Counted from the first letter of the stretch, positions 18,373 through 29,440 are shown. The stretch: DNA of 64,000 bases from Parasphingopyxis lamellibrachiae (GCF_003385775.1 NZ_QRDP01000004.1:1101763-1165762); one strand, 5' to 3'. The notes: generated from the letters alone by a model not told the origin. Program-made: numbers and translations.

Positions 18373-19785
18373 ATGACAACCACTGCCAAAGACATTATCA
18401 AACGCATCAAGGACGAAGAGATTGAGTGGGTAGACCTGCGCTTCACCGATCCGCGCGGCAAGTGGCAGCATTTGCAGATGTGCTCCGGAGCGATGGGCGA
18501 AGACGAGTTCGAAGACGGCCTGATGTTCGACGGCTCCTCGATCGAGGGCTGGAAGGTGATCAACGAAAGCGACATGATCCTGCGGCCGGATCTCGATGCG
18601 GTATATTCCGATCCTTTCTCCGCGACCCCGATGCTGGCCGTTTTTTGTGACATCGTGGAACCGGGCGATGGCTCGCTCTACGCGCGCGATCCGCGGTCCA
18701 CAGCAAAACGCGCCGAGGCGTTTCTGAAGACGACGGGCCTTGGCGACACCGTGTATGTCGGCCCGGAACCCGAATTCTTCATGTTCGACGATGTCCGGTT
18801 CGAAGACGGGTATGACCGCAGCTATTTCAAGATCGACGATATCGAACTGCCGACCAACACCGGCCGCGAATATGAAATGGGCAATCTGGGCCATCGTCCG
18901 CGCGCCAAGGGCGGCTATTTCCCGGTGCCTCCGGTAGACAGCACCATGGATGTGCGCGCCGAAATGGTGTCGACGCTGCTCGAAATGGGCCTTCCCATGG
19001 ACAAACATCATCACGAAGTTGCAGCAGCGCAGCATGAGCTGGGCGTCACTTTCGGCACCCTGACCCAGACGGCTGACCGTGTTCAGGTCTATAAATATGT
19101 CGTGCAGATGGTTGCCCAGGCCTATGGCAAAACGGCCACCTTCATGCCCAAGCCGATCAAGGATGATAACGGCTCCGGCATGCACACCCATATGTCGATC
19201 TGGGACAATGGCAAGCCAACCTTTGCCGGCAACGGATATGCTGGTCTCAGCGACAACTGCCTCTATTTCATCGGCGGTGTCATCAAGCATGCCAAGGCAC
19301 TGAACGCATTCACCAACCCGACGACGAACAGCTACAAGCGTCTCGTTCCGGGCTTCGAAGCACCGGTTCTGCTTGCCTATTCCAGCCGCAACCGTTCTGC
19401 GTCCTGCCGGATTCCCTATGGCTCCGGCGACAAAGCGAAACGCGTCGAATTTCGATTCCCCGACCCGCTGGCCAACCCGTATCTGTCCTTCTCGGCACTT
19501 CTCATGGCCGGTATCGACGGTATCGAAAACCGGCTCCATCCGGGCGATGCCATGGACAAGAATCTGTACGACCTTCCGCCCGAAGAGCTGGCGAATGTGC
19601 CGACCGTTTGCGGATCGCTGCGCGAAGCGCTTGAGTCCCTCGAAGAGGATTATGAGTTCCTGCTCAAGGGCGATGTCTTCTATCGCGAACAGATCGAAGC
19701 CTATGCCGCACTCAAATGGGAAGAAAATGCCCGGCTGGAAACGACGCCCAGCCCGGTCGAGTATGACATGTACTATTCGTCCTGA
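18373..19785 (+). CDS. glnA: glutamine synthetase, type I
   Basis: Catalyses ATP-dependent formation of glutamine from glutamate and ammonia in a cytoplasmic dodecamer. The 470-residue protein has the beta-Grasp start, the FDGSSIEGW motif, the metal-binding [10 protein letters not shown], the ammonia-site [16 protein letters not shown] and the adenylylation site Tyr399 ([10 protein letters not shown]). The last indicates control by GlnE and P-II. The glnB-glnA gap is AT-rich and holds the palindrome AAAAATATTTTT at 18296-18307, so glnA may also have its own promoter. A terminator follows. Confidence 0.98.
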   Translation: MTTTAKDIIKRIKDEEIEWVDLRFTDPRGKWQHLQMCSGAMGEDEFEDGLMFDGSSIEGWKVINESDMILRPDLDAVYSDPFSATPMLAVFCDIVEPGDGSLYARDPRSTAKRAEAFLKTTGLGDTVYVGPEPEFFMFDDVRFEDGYDRSYFKIDDIELPTNTGREYEMGNLGHRPRAKGGYFPVPPVDSTMDVRAEMVSTLLEMGLPMDKHHHEVAAAQHELGVTFGTLTQTADRVQVYKYVVQMVAQAYGKTATFMPKPIKDDNGSGMHTHMSIWDNGKPTFAGNGYAGLSDNCLYFIGGVIKHAKALNAFTNPTTNSYKRLVPGFEAPVLLAYSSRNRSASCRIPYGSGDKAKRVEFRFPDPLANPYLSFSALLMAGIDGIENRLHPGDAMDKNLYDLPPEELANVPTVCGSLREALESLEEDYEFLLKGDVFYREQIEAYAALKWEENARLETTPSPVEYDMYYSS

Positions 19786-19809
19786 TTACCGCTACGGAAT
19801 CATGGAGCA

Positions 19810-19838
19810 GGGCCTGGTGGCGACACCGGGCCCTTTTT
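19810..19838 (+). terminator. rho-independent terminator after glnA
   Basis: GGGCCTGGTG pairs with CACCGGGCCC (one G-U) around a four-base loop and is followed by five T and further T-rich sequence, 24 bases after the glnA stop. Confidence 0.92.
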
Positions 19839-19977
19839 CTTTGCCCCGCCTTCCTTGCGTCCTCGGCCTTCGCAAAATTGCCCGTGAGCCGCCTGGCGCG
19901 TTGAACAGACGCGCTCTCTGTCCTATCTTGGTTGCAAATACGAACCGATTATCCCCGAATCACAGGAGCGGAATGCC

Positions 19978-21402
19978 ATGCACAGCTATCTGAAGCAGTA
20001 TATCAACGGCGAATGGGTCGAGAGTGAAGGCGGCACCCGCCATGAAGTGATCAACCCGGCAACCGAAGAGCCGTGCACGGAAATCATGCTCGGCAGCCAG
20101 GCCGATACCGACAAGGCAGTCGCTGCGGCCAAAGCGGCTTTCGAAAGCTTCTCGCAGACCAGCGTCGAAGAGCGCATCGCGCTGCTGGAACGGATCGCCG
20201 AAGAATATAAGAAACGCATTCCCGACATGGCCGCCGTGATGGCGGATGAAATGGGTTGCCCGATCGCCATCGGCAATGCCGCGCAAGGCCCCGCCGGCCT
20301 CGGCCATATCCTGAAAGCCGCCGAAGCGCTGAAAGAATTCGAATGGGAAGAAAAGCTCGGCCCGGCGCGCGTCGTGCATGAGCCGATCGGCGTCGTCGCG
20401 ATGATCACGCCGTGGAACTGGCCGATGAACCAGATTACCGCCAAAGTGGCTCCTGCTCTGGCCGCCGGTGATACGATGGTTCTCAAACCGTCCGAAGAGA
20501 CGCCGGGCACGGGCGCGATCATCGCCGAGATCATGGACGCCGCGGGCGTTCCAGCCGGTGTGTTCAACCTTGTCCAGGGCGACGGTCTTGGCGTCGGCAC
20601 GGCGCTGACCAAACACAAAGACGTCGACATGGTCAGCTTCACCGGCTCGACGCGCGCCGGCATCATGATCGCCAAGAACGCCGCCGATACGGTGAAACGC
20701 GTTCATCAGGAACTGGGCGGCAAGACGCCCAATATCATTCTCGAAGGCGCGAATATCGCCGAAGCCGTACCCAATGGACTGCAGGGCGTGATCATCAATT
20801 CCGGCCAGAGCTGCATCGCGCCGACCCGCATGCTCGTGCATGAATCACAATATGATGAAGCCGTCGCAACCGCCAAGGGCGTGATGGAAAGCGTCCAGGT
20901 CGGTAATCCCACGGAAATGGGCGCGCATATCGGCCCGGTCGTCAACGCTGCCCAATATGAGAAGATCCAGGGCCTTATCCAGAAGGGTATCGATGAGGGC
21001 GGCACGGTTGAAACCGGCGGCACCGGGCGCCCCGACGGCGTCAACCAGGGCTTCTATGTCAAGCCGACGGTGTTCTCGAACATCACCCCCGACATGACGA
21101 TTGCCCGCGAAGAGATTTTCGGCCCGGTCGTCACGGTCATCAAATATAAGGATGATGAGGAAGCGCTACGGATCGCTAACGACACGGAATATGGCCTGTC
21201 GGCCTGTGTTTACGGCCCGGCCGAGGAAGCCGGGAAATTTACCGGCAAGCTCCGCGCCGGCCTCATCGGCGTGAACAATTGGGGCCCGGTCCCGGACGCG
21301 CCGTTCGGTGGCTATAAACAGTCCGGCAATGGCCGCGAGATGGGCAAATATGGCCTGCGCGAGTTCATGGAAGTGAAATCGGTTATCGGCGAGCCTGCCT
21401 AG
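19978..21402 (+). CDS. NAD(P)-dependent aldehyde dehydrogenase
   Basis: A 474-residue enzyme oxidising an aldehyde to its acid. It shows the full ALDH pattern: cofactor motif ITPWNWPMNQ, Rossmann-site FTGSTRAG, general base Glu245 (QELGGK) and catalytic Cys279 (NSGQSCIAPTR), then EIFGPVVTV. ATG 19978 follows AGGAG. The gene stands between two terminators, so it is its own unit. The substrate is not evident. The quinoprotein alcohol dehydrogenase 2 kb upstream could supply aldehydes, but the two are separated by glnBA. Confidence 0.94.
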   Translation: MHSYLKQYINGEWVESEGGTRHEVINPATEEPCTEIMLGSQADTDKAVAAAKAAFESFSQTSVEERIALLERIAEEYKKRIPDMAAVMADEMGCPIAIGNAAQGPAGLGHILKAAEALKEFEWEEKLGPARVVHEPIGVVAMITPWNWPMNQITAKVAPALAAGDTMVLKPSEETPGTGAIIAEIMDAAGVPAGVFNLVQGDGLGVGTALTKHKDVDMVSFTGSTRAGIMIAKNAADTVKRVHQELGGKTPNIILEGANIAEAVPNGLQGVIINSGQSCIAPTRMLVHESQYDEAVATAKGVMESVQVGNPTEMGAHIGPVVNAAQYEKIQGLIQKGIDEGGTVETGGTGRPDGVNQGFYVKPTVFSNITPDMTIAREEIFGPVVTVIKYKDDEEALRIANDTEYGLSACVYGPAEEAGKFTGKLRAGLIGVNNWGPVPDAPFGGYKQSGNGREMGKYGLREFMEVKSVIGEPA

Positions 21403-21427
21403 GTTCGACACCGACCCGAGCAAAGAG

Positions 21428-21460
21428 AGGGCGGCGGGAGCGTTCCTGCCGCCCTTTTTT
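21428..21460 (+). terminator. rho-independent terminator after the aldehyde dehydrogenase
   Basis: AGGGCGGCGGGA pairs with TCCTGCCGCCCT (one G-U) around GCGT, followed by six T ending at 21460. Confidence 0.93.
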
Positions 21461-21575
21461 GCCGCCGCCGCCGCCCACCGGGCATGGCCTGATTTGCAAT
21501 CCGCCTTATTCGATTGACTCCGACATTCGTCGTAATTACGGCAAGGGCAGTTTTTTGTTGCCGGGAGAATAATTG

Positions 21576-23042
21576 ATGAGGATGCCGAACAGAATGTCTG
21601 CGGGAACCACGGCGGGCCTGGTCCTCCTCATGGCAACCGGCATTGCGTTACCCGGGCCGGCACCGGCTCAAACGCACGGAACAGACGGGGAAAGGGCGGC
21701 GGATCAATCGTCCCTGCCGCAGCTCAGAACCTCCGAGATGGTCGTTCAGGTCCAGATCGGGAATGAGCCGGAATTCGCATGGACCGTTGTTCCCGAAATT
21801 TCGCCGGACAAATTGCGCGTGGGCTGCACCGCCGATGCAACCACAAGGGTATCGTTCACTTCGGACCTCGAATCCCGTGAATTCACAGTTTCCGGCACCG
21901 ATTTTCTCCAGTTCAATATCGTCAATCCGGACGGGCAGACTGCGCTGACCGAAATCGAATGCATCCCGCCGCGGCTTCGATTCCCGGGTGATTATGCCGT
22001 TTCTCCTGCTGAAAATCGCGATTTCTCCCGCGACCTCAACTCAGGCACCCTCGCCGCTCATATTGAACAGATGGTCGAGCAGAGGCGCATTCCCGGTCTC
22101 GCCGTCGTCGTGACCCAGGGATCCCAAACGCTGTTCCAACGGGCGTTCGGCGTGGGCGACCTTGAAAGCAACGCGCCCTTTACGTCCGCCACTCCAGTCC
22201 AGCTCGCCTCCGCAACAAAATTTTTCACCGGCCTGCTCATGCTGTCGCTGGCGGAAGACGGCGTCATCGATCTGGCCGCCCCTCTCGGGGACTATTTGGC
22301 GGATGCCCCCGAAACATGGCGGAACGTTCCTCTGTGGCGCATCCTCAATCACACATCGGGCATACCGCGTATTCTCGCCGACGAACGCTTTCAAGCCTTG
22401 CCGGAAGACGAGCAGCTTGGGCTGACGCAGCGGGAGATGTTCGCGATGCTGGAGGCCATGCCACTGGATTTCGAACCCGGCAGCGCGATGCGGTACCAGC
22501 AAAGCGGCTATGCAATTCTGGCGATGGCGATTTCCGAGCGCACCGGGCTGAATTGGGACGAACTGCTGCAGGAGCATGTTTTCGGCCCCGCCGGCATGAC
22601 CGACACCCGTTTCGCAGCGCAGGCGACCGGGGCGCTCCCTGTCTATCAGCTCGATCGGGGAGCCTTGTCCGAGGCGCACAATCCGTATCCCGGCCTGCTG
22701 AGGATGGGCGGAGGCTATCTCACTACAGCCTCGGATATGGCACGGCTTTTTGCCGCAATTGCCCAGGGCAGCATCGTATCCGAAGCGTTTCTGGAGTCGC
22801 AGATATTTGCCGACGAACGGATAGACGCAGACAGCAATTATAGCCTGGCCACGATCGTCAAGACATTCGCCGGAGAACGGTTGATCGGTCACAGCGGCGG
22901 CGGCGGGCTCGCCGATATCCGCTACGCGCCAGGTTCCGGTGTCGGGATTGCCGTCCTCTCAAATCGGCTGGGCAGCATCATCTCCCGGGACATCACCGAC
23001 GAAATATCGGAATTGCTGTTCGGAGAAGCGGCGGCGGACTAG
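21576..23042 (+). CDS. exported serine hydrolase, class C beta-lactamase fold
   Basis: A 488-residue protein with a signal peptide ending near PGPAPAQT and an extra N-terminal region of about 150 residues rich in beta structure. The serine hydrolase (beta-lactamase/D-Ala-D-Ala peptidase) domain follows. Catalytic residues are in place: Ser212 and Lys215 (SATK), Tyr307 (YQQSGY) and His439 (HSGGG). Family members include esterases, peptidases and lactamases, so beta-lactam resistance is not implied. ATG 21576 follows GGGAG; a TTG directly in front of it is a less likely start. It converges with tamB, 18 bases apart, without a visible terminator. Confidence 0.88.
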   Translation: MRMPNRMSAGTTAGLVLLMATGIALPGPAPAQTHGTDGERAADQSSLPQLRTSEMVVQVQIGNEPEFAWTVVPEISPDKLRVGCTADATTRVSFTSDLESREFTVSGTDFLQFNIVNPDGQTALTEIECIPPRLRFPGDYAVSPAENRDFSRDLNSGTLAAHIEQMVEQRRIPGLAVVVTQGSQTLFQRAFGVGDLESNAPFTSATPVQLASATKFFTGLLMLSLAEDGVIDLAAPLGDYLADAPETWRNVPLWRILNHTSGIPRILADERFQALPEDEQLGLTQREMFAMLEAMPLDFEPGSAMRYQQSGYAILAMAISERTGLNWDELLQEHVFGPAGMTDTRFAAQATGALPVYQLDRGALSEAHNPYPGLLRMGGGYLTTASDMARLFAAIAQGSIVSEAFLESQIFADERIDADSNYSLATIVKTFAGERLIGHSGGGGLADIRYAPGSGVGIAVLSNRLGSIISRDITDEISELLFGEAAAD

Positions 23043-23060
23043 CGCTGTTCCGCGGCCAAA

Positions 23061-26000
23061 CTAATAATCCCGGCTGATCTGGAGGTTGGTCTCGACCCGC
23101 CCGAGCGTGCTGATGCTGGAGAGCAGCGAGAGCCAGCGCGTGATGCGGAACTCGGTTTCCGTCGCAGAATAGCCCTGCCCGTCGCTGATCACTTCCACGA
23201 ACAAGCGGCGCGTTACGTACACGCCCGCGGCAACGGCCGTTCCCCGGCCTTCAGCGGGATCCGCGGGAAGCACGCGCAAACGGTCAAGCCCGATCGCATC
23301 GCGCACCGCGTTGATCGGATTCAGGCCGCCGCCCCCGCCGGTCTGGAGCGAAGCAACGGCGGCACCCAGCTGCAAGGCCTCAGGCGCAGAGAGGTTGGTG
23401 ATCGACGTGCCGAACAGCAAGCGGCTGAGAAGCTCGCTCGTCGGGAGTGCCGGCGTGCTGGTAAAACGGATTTCCGGACTGTTGCCCGTACCGCCGATAT
23501 TTATCATCGCGTCCAGGCCTTCCGCGTCGCCCACAGCGACGATGTCGAGAACCGGATCGACAGGCTGGTTGCCGTAAAATTCTATCCGGCCGCGCTCCAG
23601 CTCGAAACTCCGGCCGGCAAATTCATAACTGCCCCGCCGCAGGTTCATCGCACCCAGAATCTGGAAGTTCTCGAGTGGGCCCCGCACATCGATATCGGCG
23701 CTCCACTCGCTATCGAGCCCCAGGCCGCGCACCATGAAGCGATTGCGGGCATTCACATCGACATTCAACGTCCAGTTGACGGGAACCGGCCGGTCTTCCG
23801 GTTCATCAAGGGGGCGATTGATCTCCGTCACATTGAGTGTCGGTACAATGATCGACGGCGCCGCCTGTCCCAATGCGAACTCACCCCGCACCATATCGAA
23901 ATCGCCCCTGATTTCGCCAACGGGTCGCGCATTGGCCGTGCCTATCGCCGTGCCTGGCGGCGCACGTAGCGTAATCGTTAGTGGGCCGCTCACCTGCGCC
24001 GAAATATCGTCGCGGCGCAGCAACCAGGCCCGGTCCGCCTCCAGCTCGACATTCATGCCGAACCCGCTGGCCAATCCCAGATCGAAAGAGGCGCTGCCGG
24101 ATATGGAACCGCCCCCCGGGGTCGTGCCAGACAGGCTGGGAAATTCGAGGCGGGATTGACGGACGATGCCGTCATCGGTCAGCGTCTGGGTAATGGCGAA
24201 TGTCCCATCGCTCGACACGCCCTCTACCACCGTGCCGGTCAGGGCGCTTTCCAGCCTCCCGTTTCGCACCTTCAGTTCACCCGAGACATCCGGCGTATCG
24301 AGCGTCCCCTCGATATTGAGATCCGCAAAAAGCGGGCCTGACAGGCTGAGAACCTCGTTACCGGTGAGCTGCCACAATGTTTCCGCGGAGCCATTGTAGC
24401 GCAGTTCGGCGAAGAGTGGCGCCACTGCGAGCAGGTCACCAAAATTCCCCTCGCCCGCAATCGGATCGAGCCGCGCCTGGAAGCGCATGATTTCCTCGCC
24501 ATCGCTTTCCATTATCGCCCGGGTGGCGAGGCGGCGATTTTCGAGCCGGGCATTGATCCCGAGGTTAACCGGGCGCGGTCGCAGCGCGAAGCCTTCCCGT
24601 GTCAGGCTGCGAATGCGCAGCTCGACATGTCCAGTCGGGATATTGCTGTCGTCGCTTTGACGATAATGGACCATGCCAGTCGCAAGGCCTCCAAAGCCGG
24701 TGTCGGGATAGGCAATGTCGATAAGCGACAGCGGGACACTATCGACGTTCGCGTCGACCTGCGTGACCGAACCGCCAAAGCGGCCCGAGAGCGTGGCGCC
24801 GCCGCCCGCATAACTGATCGTACTTTCCGGAATCACCCAGCCATTTTCGTCCTGCCGAATGGTCAGAGGCGTCAGTTCGATGGGCTCACCGCGGAATGAG
24901 CCGCCGCCCTCTATCCCTATATCGCCGGGCGCAATGACCGCCTGGGCCGAGAAATCAAAATTGCGCCCGCGCGCGCCGCCCAGATTGAAGTCGGCCGTAC
25001 CATGGCCTCCCTCGAGCTCTACCGATCCGTCGAAACGGGCAAGCGAAAGATTGCGTCGACGCAGGCCATAAAGTTCGACACTGCCTTCCAGGCGCGGCAA
25101 GTCTTCCAATGGCCGCCAGCGGAGATCGAGCATCGCCCGGCGAACCGTCGCATCGATCTCGCCGCCGAGCCGCGCATTTTCCGCATCGATATCGACCACA
25201 ACCAACTGCTCACCGCCCTCCGTCAGGAGTTGGATATCGCCGGTCACGCCAATCCCCGTCAGCTCCAGCAAGCCAACCATGCCACCATCCCTGAATGCAA
25301 AGCCGCCAGACGTCCGCGTGTCGGCCACAAGCAGTTCGGATACGGTGATGGACACCGGCGCGCCTGTCGGCAGGGCGACGACGCCCGACGATGCAAATGG
25401 CCCGCCCATTGACTGGCCTGTCGCCGTGTAGAGATAGCCGCGCTCATTTGGCTCAAGAACGGCATTCACATCGGCGACTCTTGCCGAAGGCACCGGGTTG
25501 GCCAGTGTAAGTTCAACACGGGGCCGGGATGGCGCGCCCTGCGCTGTCACCGTCAACGGCCCATATTGCGCCTGTTGGCCCGATCCCGAGATATAGAGTT
25601 CGCCTCCGCCATCCAGATAGCCGCTGCCATTGAACCGCAGCGAAGGCGAACGGAGTTGCATGTCGGTGAAGGCGAAGCGACCATCCGGCCCATAGGCGAT
25701 GGAAGCGTCGACGACAGGCGGGCCGCCCGACAATGTCTGGAAAAAGCTGTTCTCCAGCTGGCGTGTGACAGCCCTCGCCTCCCCGGCAATAACAAAATTT
25801 CCACCGGAGGCCGGCCGCACATCAACCCGCGTACGAATGTCGAAAATGCCTAGGCCCGGAAGGCGGAATCTATCGATGTCGCCGTTGAAGGCCGCCGCAT
25901 AATTGCCCGAAGCCAGATCGTAAATCGTAGAAATATCGCCGCGCAAACGATCGGACCGCAAGAGCAGATCGTCGCCAACAATCTGCTCGTCCGTGATCAG

Positions 26001-27335
26001 CAGATTGCCATCCACCGATACGTTGCGCACAACATCATCAAAGGTTTCGCCAAGACCAGTGATCCGGCTGGCTGTTGCGGCTACCGGCAAAGTGAATGGC
26101 GTCTGGCCGAGCCGGCCCTCCCCACCGATACGCAGATTATCGAAGCCCGTACCGCCAAATGCGGCGCGCGGGGCGGTCAGCTCATACCGGAATTCCGCGC
26201 GGTCGAACGGACCATCAAGGCCCACAGACATGCGGACATCGGACCCACTCATATTGGCGACAAGGGCCGAAGGGTCGAGGAGCCGGAAGCGCGCAGCAAA
26301 TCCGTCAAAGGCGCTTTCGGCCAGATCGAGAACGCCCCGGCCCTCAATGACCGCAGATGGCGAGCGGATATCGAAATCGCCTGCCAAGCTGCGGTTTTCC
26401 AACGTGGCCCGGGCGCTCAAATTCATTTCAGGTGCGGTGAGTCGGCGCAGAACCCCCGGGTCCAGCAACTCTGTGGAGCGCACTACGCCGCCCAGAACAA
26501 AGGCTCCGTCATTCGCTTCAAGATCGAGATCGACAACCCGCGCTTCGCCGCTATCAATTTGTGCCCGTCCGTTCCAGCTTTCCCACGTGCCGCTGCCGGC
26601 AATGTCCATGGCCAGCGAACGCTCGATTCCGGTGAGCCCTGCAAGAATTCCGTCTTCCGGCGCGTAGAGCTGCAGGTCGACATCGAAAACATCGCCGTCC
26701 GGTTCGGCATCAAGAGCGAAAGTCAGCCGCTCACCGCTGTCGAGCGACTGGCTACGCAGTTGAACGAGCGCGCGGCCCGACCGGATATCGGCATTGCCCG
26801 CCAGCGACACATGCTCCCTCTGCCCGGCCACTGCTTCCTCGAACCGTAGCCGCACAATATCCAGCGAACCGACATGGATATCGAAGCCCGGCAGGATCGG
26901 CTGTCCCTCCTCTTCCGACGGAACAAGCGCGGGCGTGCGGTGCAGGATCGCAAGATCCGAAGACAGGCTGTCGATATGCAGCCGGTTGTCGAGCAGAAAC
27001 AGCCCGGGCTGCCAGTCCAGATCGAGTTCCGGAGCTTCGAAAAACAGGCCTTCGGGATCATAAAGCCTGAGATCGGATATCGTCATCCGGCCATAGATCG
27101 ATCCGTCGATCCGTCCGATCCTGACCCTCAGGCCGTTGGCTGGCTCCAGCGCTTCTATACGGTCGATCAGGAAACGCCTGCCCGGCGGCGTATCGAGCGC
27201 AAACAGGGTGACAAAGATAAAGGCCAGCACACCGGCAATACCGTACAGCGCCCATCGCGTTATCCGCCGCCGGCGGGGTGTCGCCGAAATATAATCGACA
27301 TCCTCCGGAACCGCATCTGCAGTCGCGCCCGCCAT
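23061..27335 (-). CDS. tamB: translocation and assembly module protein TamB
   Basis: A 1424-residue envelope protein anchored in the inner membrane by one N-terminal helix (WALYGIAGVLAFIFVTLFAL, about residues 28-47). It spans the periplasm as a long beta-rich groove and works with TamA or in anterograde lipid transport. The C-terminal DUF490/TamB domain is recognisable by its FELERGRIEFYGNQPVDPVL segment and late LRVLPADP. Length is typical. Its ATG shares one base with the tamA stop (TGATG), so translation is coupled. Confidence 0.93.
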   Translation of the reverse strand: MAGATADAVPEDVDYISATPRRRRITRWALYGIAGVLAFIFVTLFALDTPPGRRFLIDRIEALEPANGLRVRIGRIDGSIYGRMTISDLRLYDPEGLFFEAPELDLDWQPGLFLLDNRLHIDSLSSDLAILHRTPALVPSEEEGQPILPGFDIHVGSLDIVRLRFEEAVAGQREHVSLAGNADIRSGRALVQLRSQSLDSGERLTFALDAEPDGDVFDVDLQLYAPEDGILAGLTGIERSLAMDIAGSGTWESWNGRAQIDSGEARVVDLDLEANDGAFVLGGVVRSTELLDPGVLRRLTAPEMNLSARATLENRSLAGDFDIRSPSAVIEGRGVLDLAESAFDGFAARFRLLDPSALVANMSGSDVRMSVGLDGPFDRAEFRYELTAPRAAFGGTGFDNLRIGGEGRLGQTPFTLPVAATASRITGLGETFDDVVRNVSVDGNLLITDEQIVGDDLLLRSDRLRGDISTIYDLASGNYAAAFNGDIDRFRLPGLGIFDIRTRVDVRPASGGNFVIAGEARAVTRQLENSFFQTLSGGPPVVDASIAYGPDGRFAFTDMQLRSPSLRFNGSGYLDGGGELYISGSGQQAQYGPLTVTAQGAPSRPRVELTLANPVPSARVADVNAVLEPNERGYLYTATGQSMGGPFASSGVVALPTGAPVSITVSELLVADTRTSGGFAFRDGGMVGLLELTGIGVTGDIQLLTEGGEQLVVVDIDAENARLGGEIDATVRRAMLDLRWRPLEDLPRLEGSVELYGLRRRNLSLARFDGSVELEGGHGTADFNLGGARGRNFDFSAQAVIAPGDIGIEGGGSFRGEPIELTPLTIRQDENGWVIPESTISYAGGGATLSGRFGGSVTQVDANVDSVPLSLIDIAYPDTGFGGLATGMVHYRQSDDSNIPTGHVELRIRSLTREGFALRPRPVNLGINARLENRRLATRAIMESDGEEIMRFQARLDPIAGEGNFGDLLAVAPLFAELRYNGSAETLWQLTGNEVLSLSGPLFADLNIEGTLDTPDVSGELKVRNGRLESALTGTVVEGVSSDGTFAITQTLTDDGIVRQSRLEFPSLSGTTPGGGSISGSASFDLGLASGFGMNVELEADRAWLLRRDDISAQVSGPLTITLRAPPGTAIGTANARPVGEIRGDFDMVRGEFALGQAAPSIIVPTLNVTEINRPLDEPEDRPVPVNWTLNVDVNARNRFMVRGLGLDSEWSADIDVRGPLENFQILGAMNLRRGSYEFAGRSFELERGRIEFYGNQPVDPVLDIVAVGDAEGLDAMINIGGTGNSPEIRFTSTPALPTSELLSRLLFGTSITNLSAPEALQLGAAVASLQTGGGGGLNPINAVRDAIGLDRLRVLPADPAEGRGTAVAAGVYVTRRLFVEVISDGQGYSATETEFRITRWLSLLSSISTLGRVETNLQISRDY

Positions 27336-29365
27336 CAGAAAGCCTGTCCGAGCGAAACATAGATAGCGATCACGGGATCGCCGGGCTGCGGATTGAGCGG
27401 CGTACCGACATCGAGGCGGATCGGGCCGAAATTGCTGTAATAGCGAAAGCCGAGGCCAGTCCCGAACCGCAAATTGCTGAAATCGGGATAGAGGTCGGTA
27501 TAGATCGCACCGGCATCGATAAACGGAACAATCCCGAAATTGCCGAAGCGATAACGGGCTTCGATCGCCATCTCGACAAGGCTGCGCCCGCCAATCGGAT
27601 CGTTGTTCGCATCGCGCGGACCGATCGACTGATAGCTGTATCCGCGCACGGACCCGCCGCCACCCGCATAGAAACGCCGGGAGGGTGCGATATTGTTTGT
27701 CGACGCGCCGGGTATGCCTCCAAGCCTGATCCGTCCGGCAAAAGTCAGGGCATCCATCAACGGGAAATAGGCACTTCCATCGAGCTGCACCCGCGCATAG
27801 CCAAAGGTGCCGTCATGGAAGGATAGCTCTGGCGATACGAACGCGGACAGGCGGACGCCGCTCTCCGGATTCAGCAGATCCCGGGTTCCATCGTAATTCA
27901 GGCTCATCGGGATGGCGCCGATAAGAAACGTCTCGCGCTGCCGCATCCCAGCGGCACCCACGACATCGCGTTCGTCGGATGCCAGGAGCTCAAGCCCGAG
28001 CGACCAGAACCACTGCTTCTGCCACAGCTGGTTGGAAATGCGCTCGAAGCTGGCGGTGAAGCCGGCCGTGCGAGCATCGAAAGCATCGCGATTGGCGTTG
28101 CTGGCGAAAAGCTGCGCTGTCAGAATCTGGTCGCGCTCGAGGAAATTGCTGCGCCGCAGACTAACGCTTGCAAATTGTTCGTCCGTGCCGAGGATGCCCC
28201 GGAGCGCAAGCGCGCCTTCCGGCCGGATCAGGTTGCGATGCTCCCAACCCACTTCGACGCGCGCGCCCTCTCCCGTGCTATATCCGATCTCGCCGGAAAT
28301 CGTTCGCGGCGGCGCTGGCTCCATGGCGACGGCAATGTCGACAAGGCCCGGATCGTCGGTCTCGACCGGCGTCAGGTCGACGCGCGATACGAGACCCGTC
28401 TGGATGAGGGCCCGGCGCAAATCGTCAACCATCCCGGTCGAATACAGCTCACCGGGTTCGAACCGGGCAATCGTCGCCACATGGTCCGATCCGAAGAGCT
28501 CGTCCGCCCCCTGTTCGACCCGGATCCCGCCGAATGAACGCTCTCCACCGGTTTCGACGGGCAGGGTCAATCTGGCGATGCGGCTGGCGTGATCGACGAT
28601 CACCTCTTCTTCGCCCATCTCGGCAAAAGGATATCCGCGATTGCCCAGTTCAACGGCAAGATTGGCCTGCGCTGACGTTACCGCCGCGGCGTCAACCGGA
28701 TCGTCCTCGCGAACCGGGAATTGCTCTCTCAGCTCGTCGGTTCGATCTCCCGCAGCGGCAAGGCCGGGCAGGTCCACGCTCGCAAAGCGGTACAGCGGAC
28801 CAGCCTCGATATCGAATATGACCTCGATTCTTTCCTGACCGGTTTCGCCGCTCAGTTCGGTTACAACCTGGGAGTCATAGTAACCGTGCGACCGTAACAG
28901 TTCGCGCAGCAACTCACGGTCGACATCGGCGCGCCGGTCGATCTGGGCGACGACCGCCGGGTCGCCGTCCCGCTCCCGCAGGACGGACAAGGCCCGGAAC
29001 TGGGACCGGATTTCGCCGGCCTCGTCGAGATTATCGAGCCCGCGAAGCACTACGGAATAGCGCTGTTCCGTATTTATAGCGATGGCGTTTCGACTTGCTG
29101 CGGTTTCCGAATCCGCAACGACCGACATGTCCGGCCAGGCAACGCCGAAATCGTCAAACTCCGTAAGCGGTTCGGACTCGGCAAAACCCGCATTGGCATC
29201 GAGCGGCTGCAGCTCGCGCGTCGTCAGCGACTCGACCTCGTTCGCGACATCCTCTGCAAGGGTATCGGCCGGGGTTTGCGCGACAAGCGGCAGCGGAGTG
29301 CCCAGCGCGCAAAACAGCATGAACGAACCGAAATACGCCCGGCCCGGTTTGATCAACCCGGTCAT
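27335..29365 (-). CDS. tamA: outer-membrane translocase TamA (Omp85 family)
   Basis: A 676-residue Omp85-family protein. The signal peptide ends near PLPLVAQT; POTRA-type domains follow (about 110-350), one ending in VIFDIEAGPLYRFASVDLPG. The 16-strand barrel carries the family motif GGGGSVRGYSYQSIGPRD, with the conserved (V/I)RGY loop. The last strand ends in YVSLGQAF, an aromatic C-terminal residue. ATG 29365 is preferred over an in-frame TTG 36 bases upstream because it gives a clean signal peptide; neither has a strong ribosome binding site. It is first of the tamA-tamB pair and may be read from the small gene 75 bases upstream. Confidence 0.93.
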   Translation of the reverse strand: MTGLIKPGRAYFGSFMLFCALGTPLPLVAQTPADTLAEDVANEVESLTTRELQPLDANAGFAESEPLTEFDDFGVAWPDMSVVADSETAASRNAIAINTEQRYSVVLRGLDNLDEAGEIRSQFRALSVLRERDGDPAVVAQIDRRADVDRELLRELLRSHGYYDSQVVTELSGETGQERIEVIFDIEAGPLYRFASVDLPGLAAAGDRTDELREQFPVREDDPVDAAAVTSAQANLAVELGNRGYPFAEMGEEEVIVDHASRIARLTLPVETGGERSFGGIRVEQGADELFGSDHVATIARFEPGELYSTGMVDDLRRALIQTGLVSRVDLTPVETDDPGLVDIAVAMEPAPPRTISGEIGYSTGEGARVEVGWEHRNLIRPEGALALRGILGTDEQFASVSLRRSNFLERDQILTAQLFASNANRDAFDARTAGFTASFERISNQLWQKQWFWSLGLELLASDERDVVGAAGMRQRETFLIGAIPMSLNYDGTRDLLNPESGVRLSAFVSPELSFHDGTFGYARVQLDGSAYFPLMDALTFAGRIRLGGIPGASTNNIAPSRRFYAGGGGSVRGYSYQSIGPRDANNDPIGGRSLVEMAIEARYRFGNFGIVPFIDAGAIYTDLYPDFSNLRFGTGLGFRYYSNFGPIRLDVGTPLNPQPGDPVIAIYVSLGQAF

Positions 29366-29440
29366 GCCCGGCTGGTAGCGCGAATAGTGCTTGATCGCCA
29401 AACAAATACGCCAAAGTCGTTGGGAAAAAAGTCGTGCCTG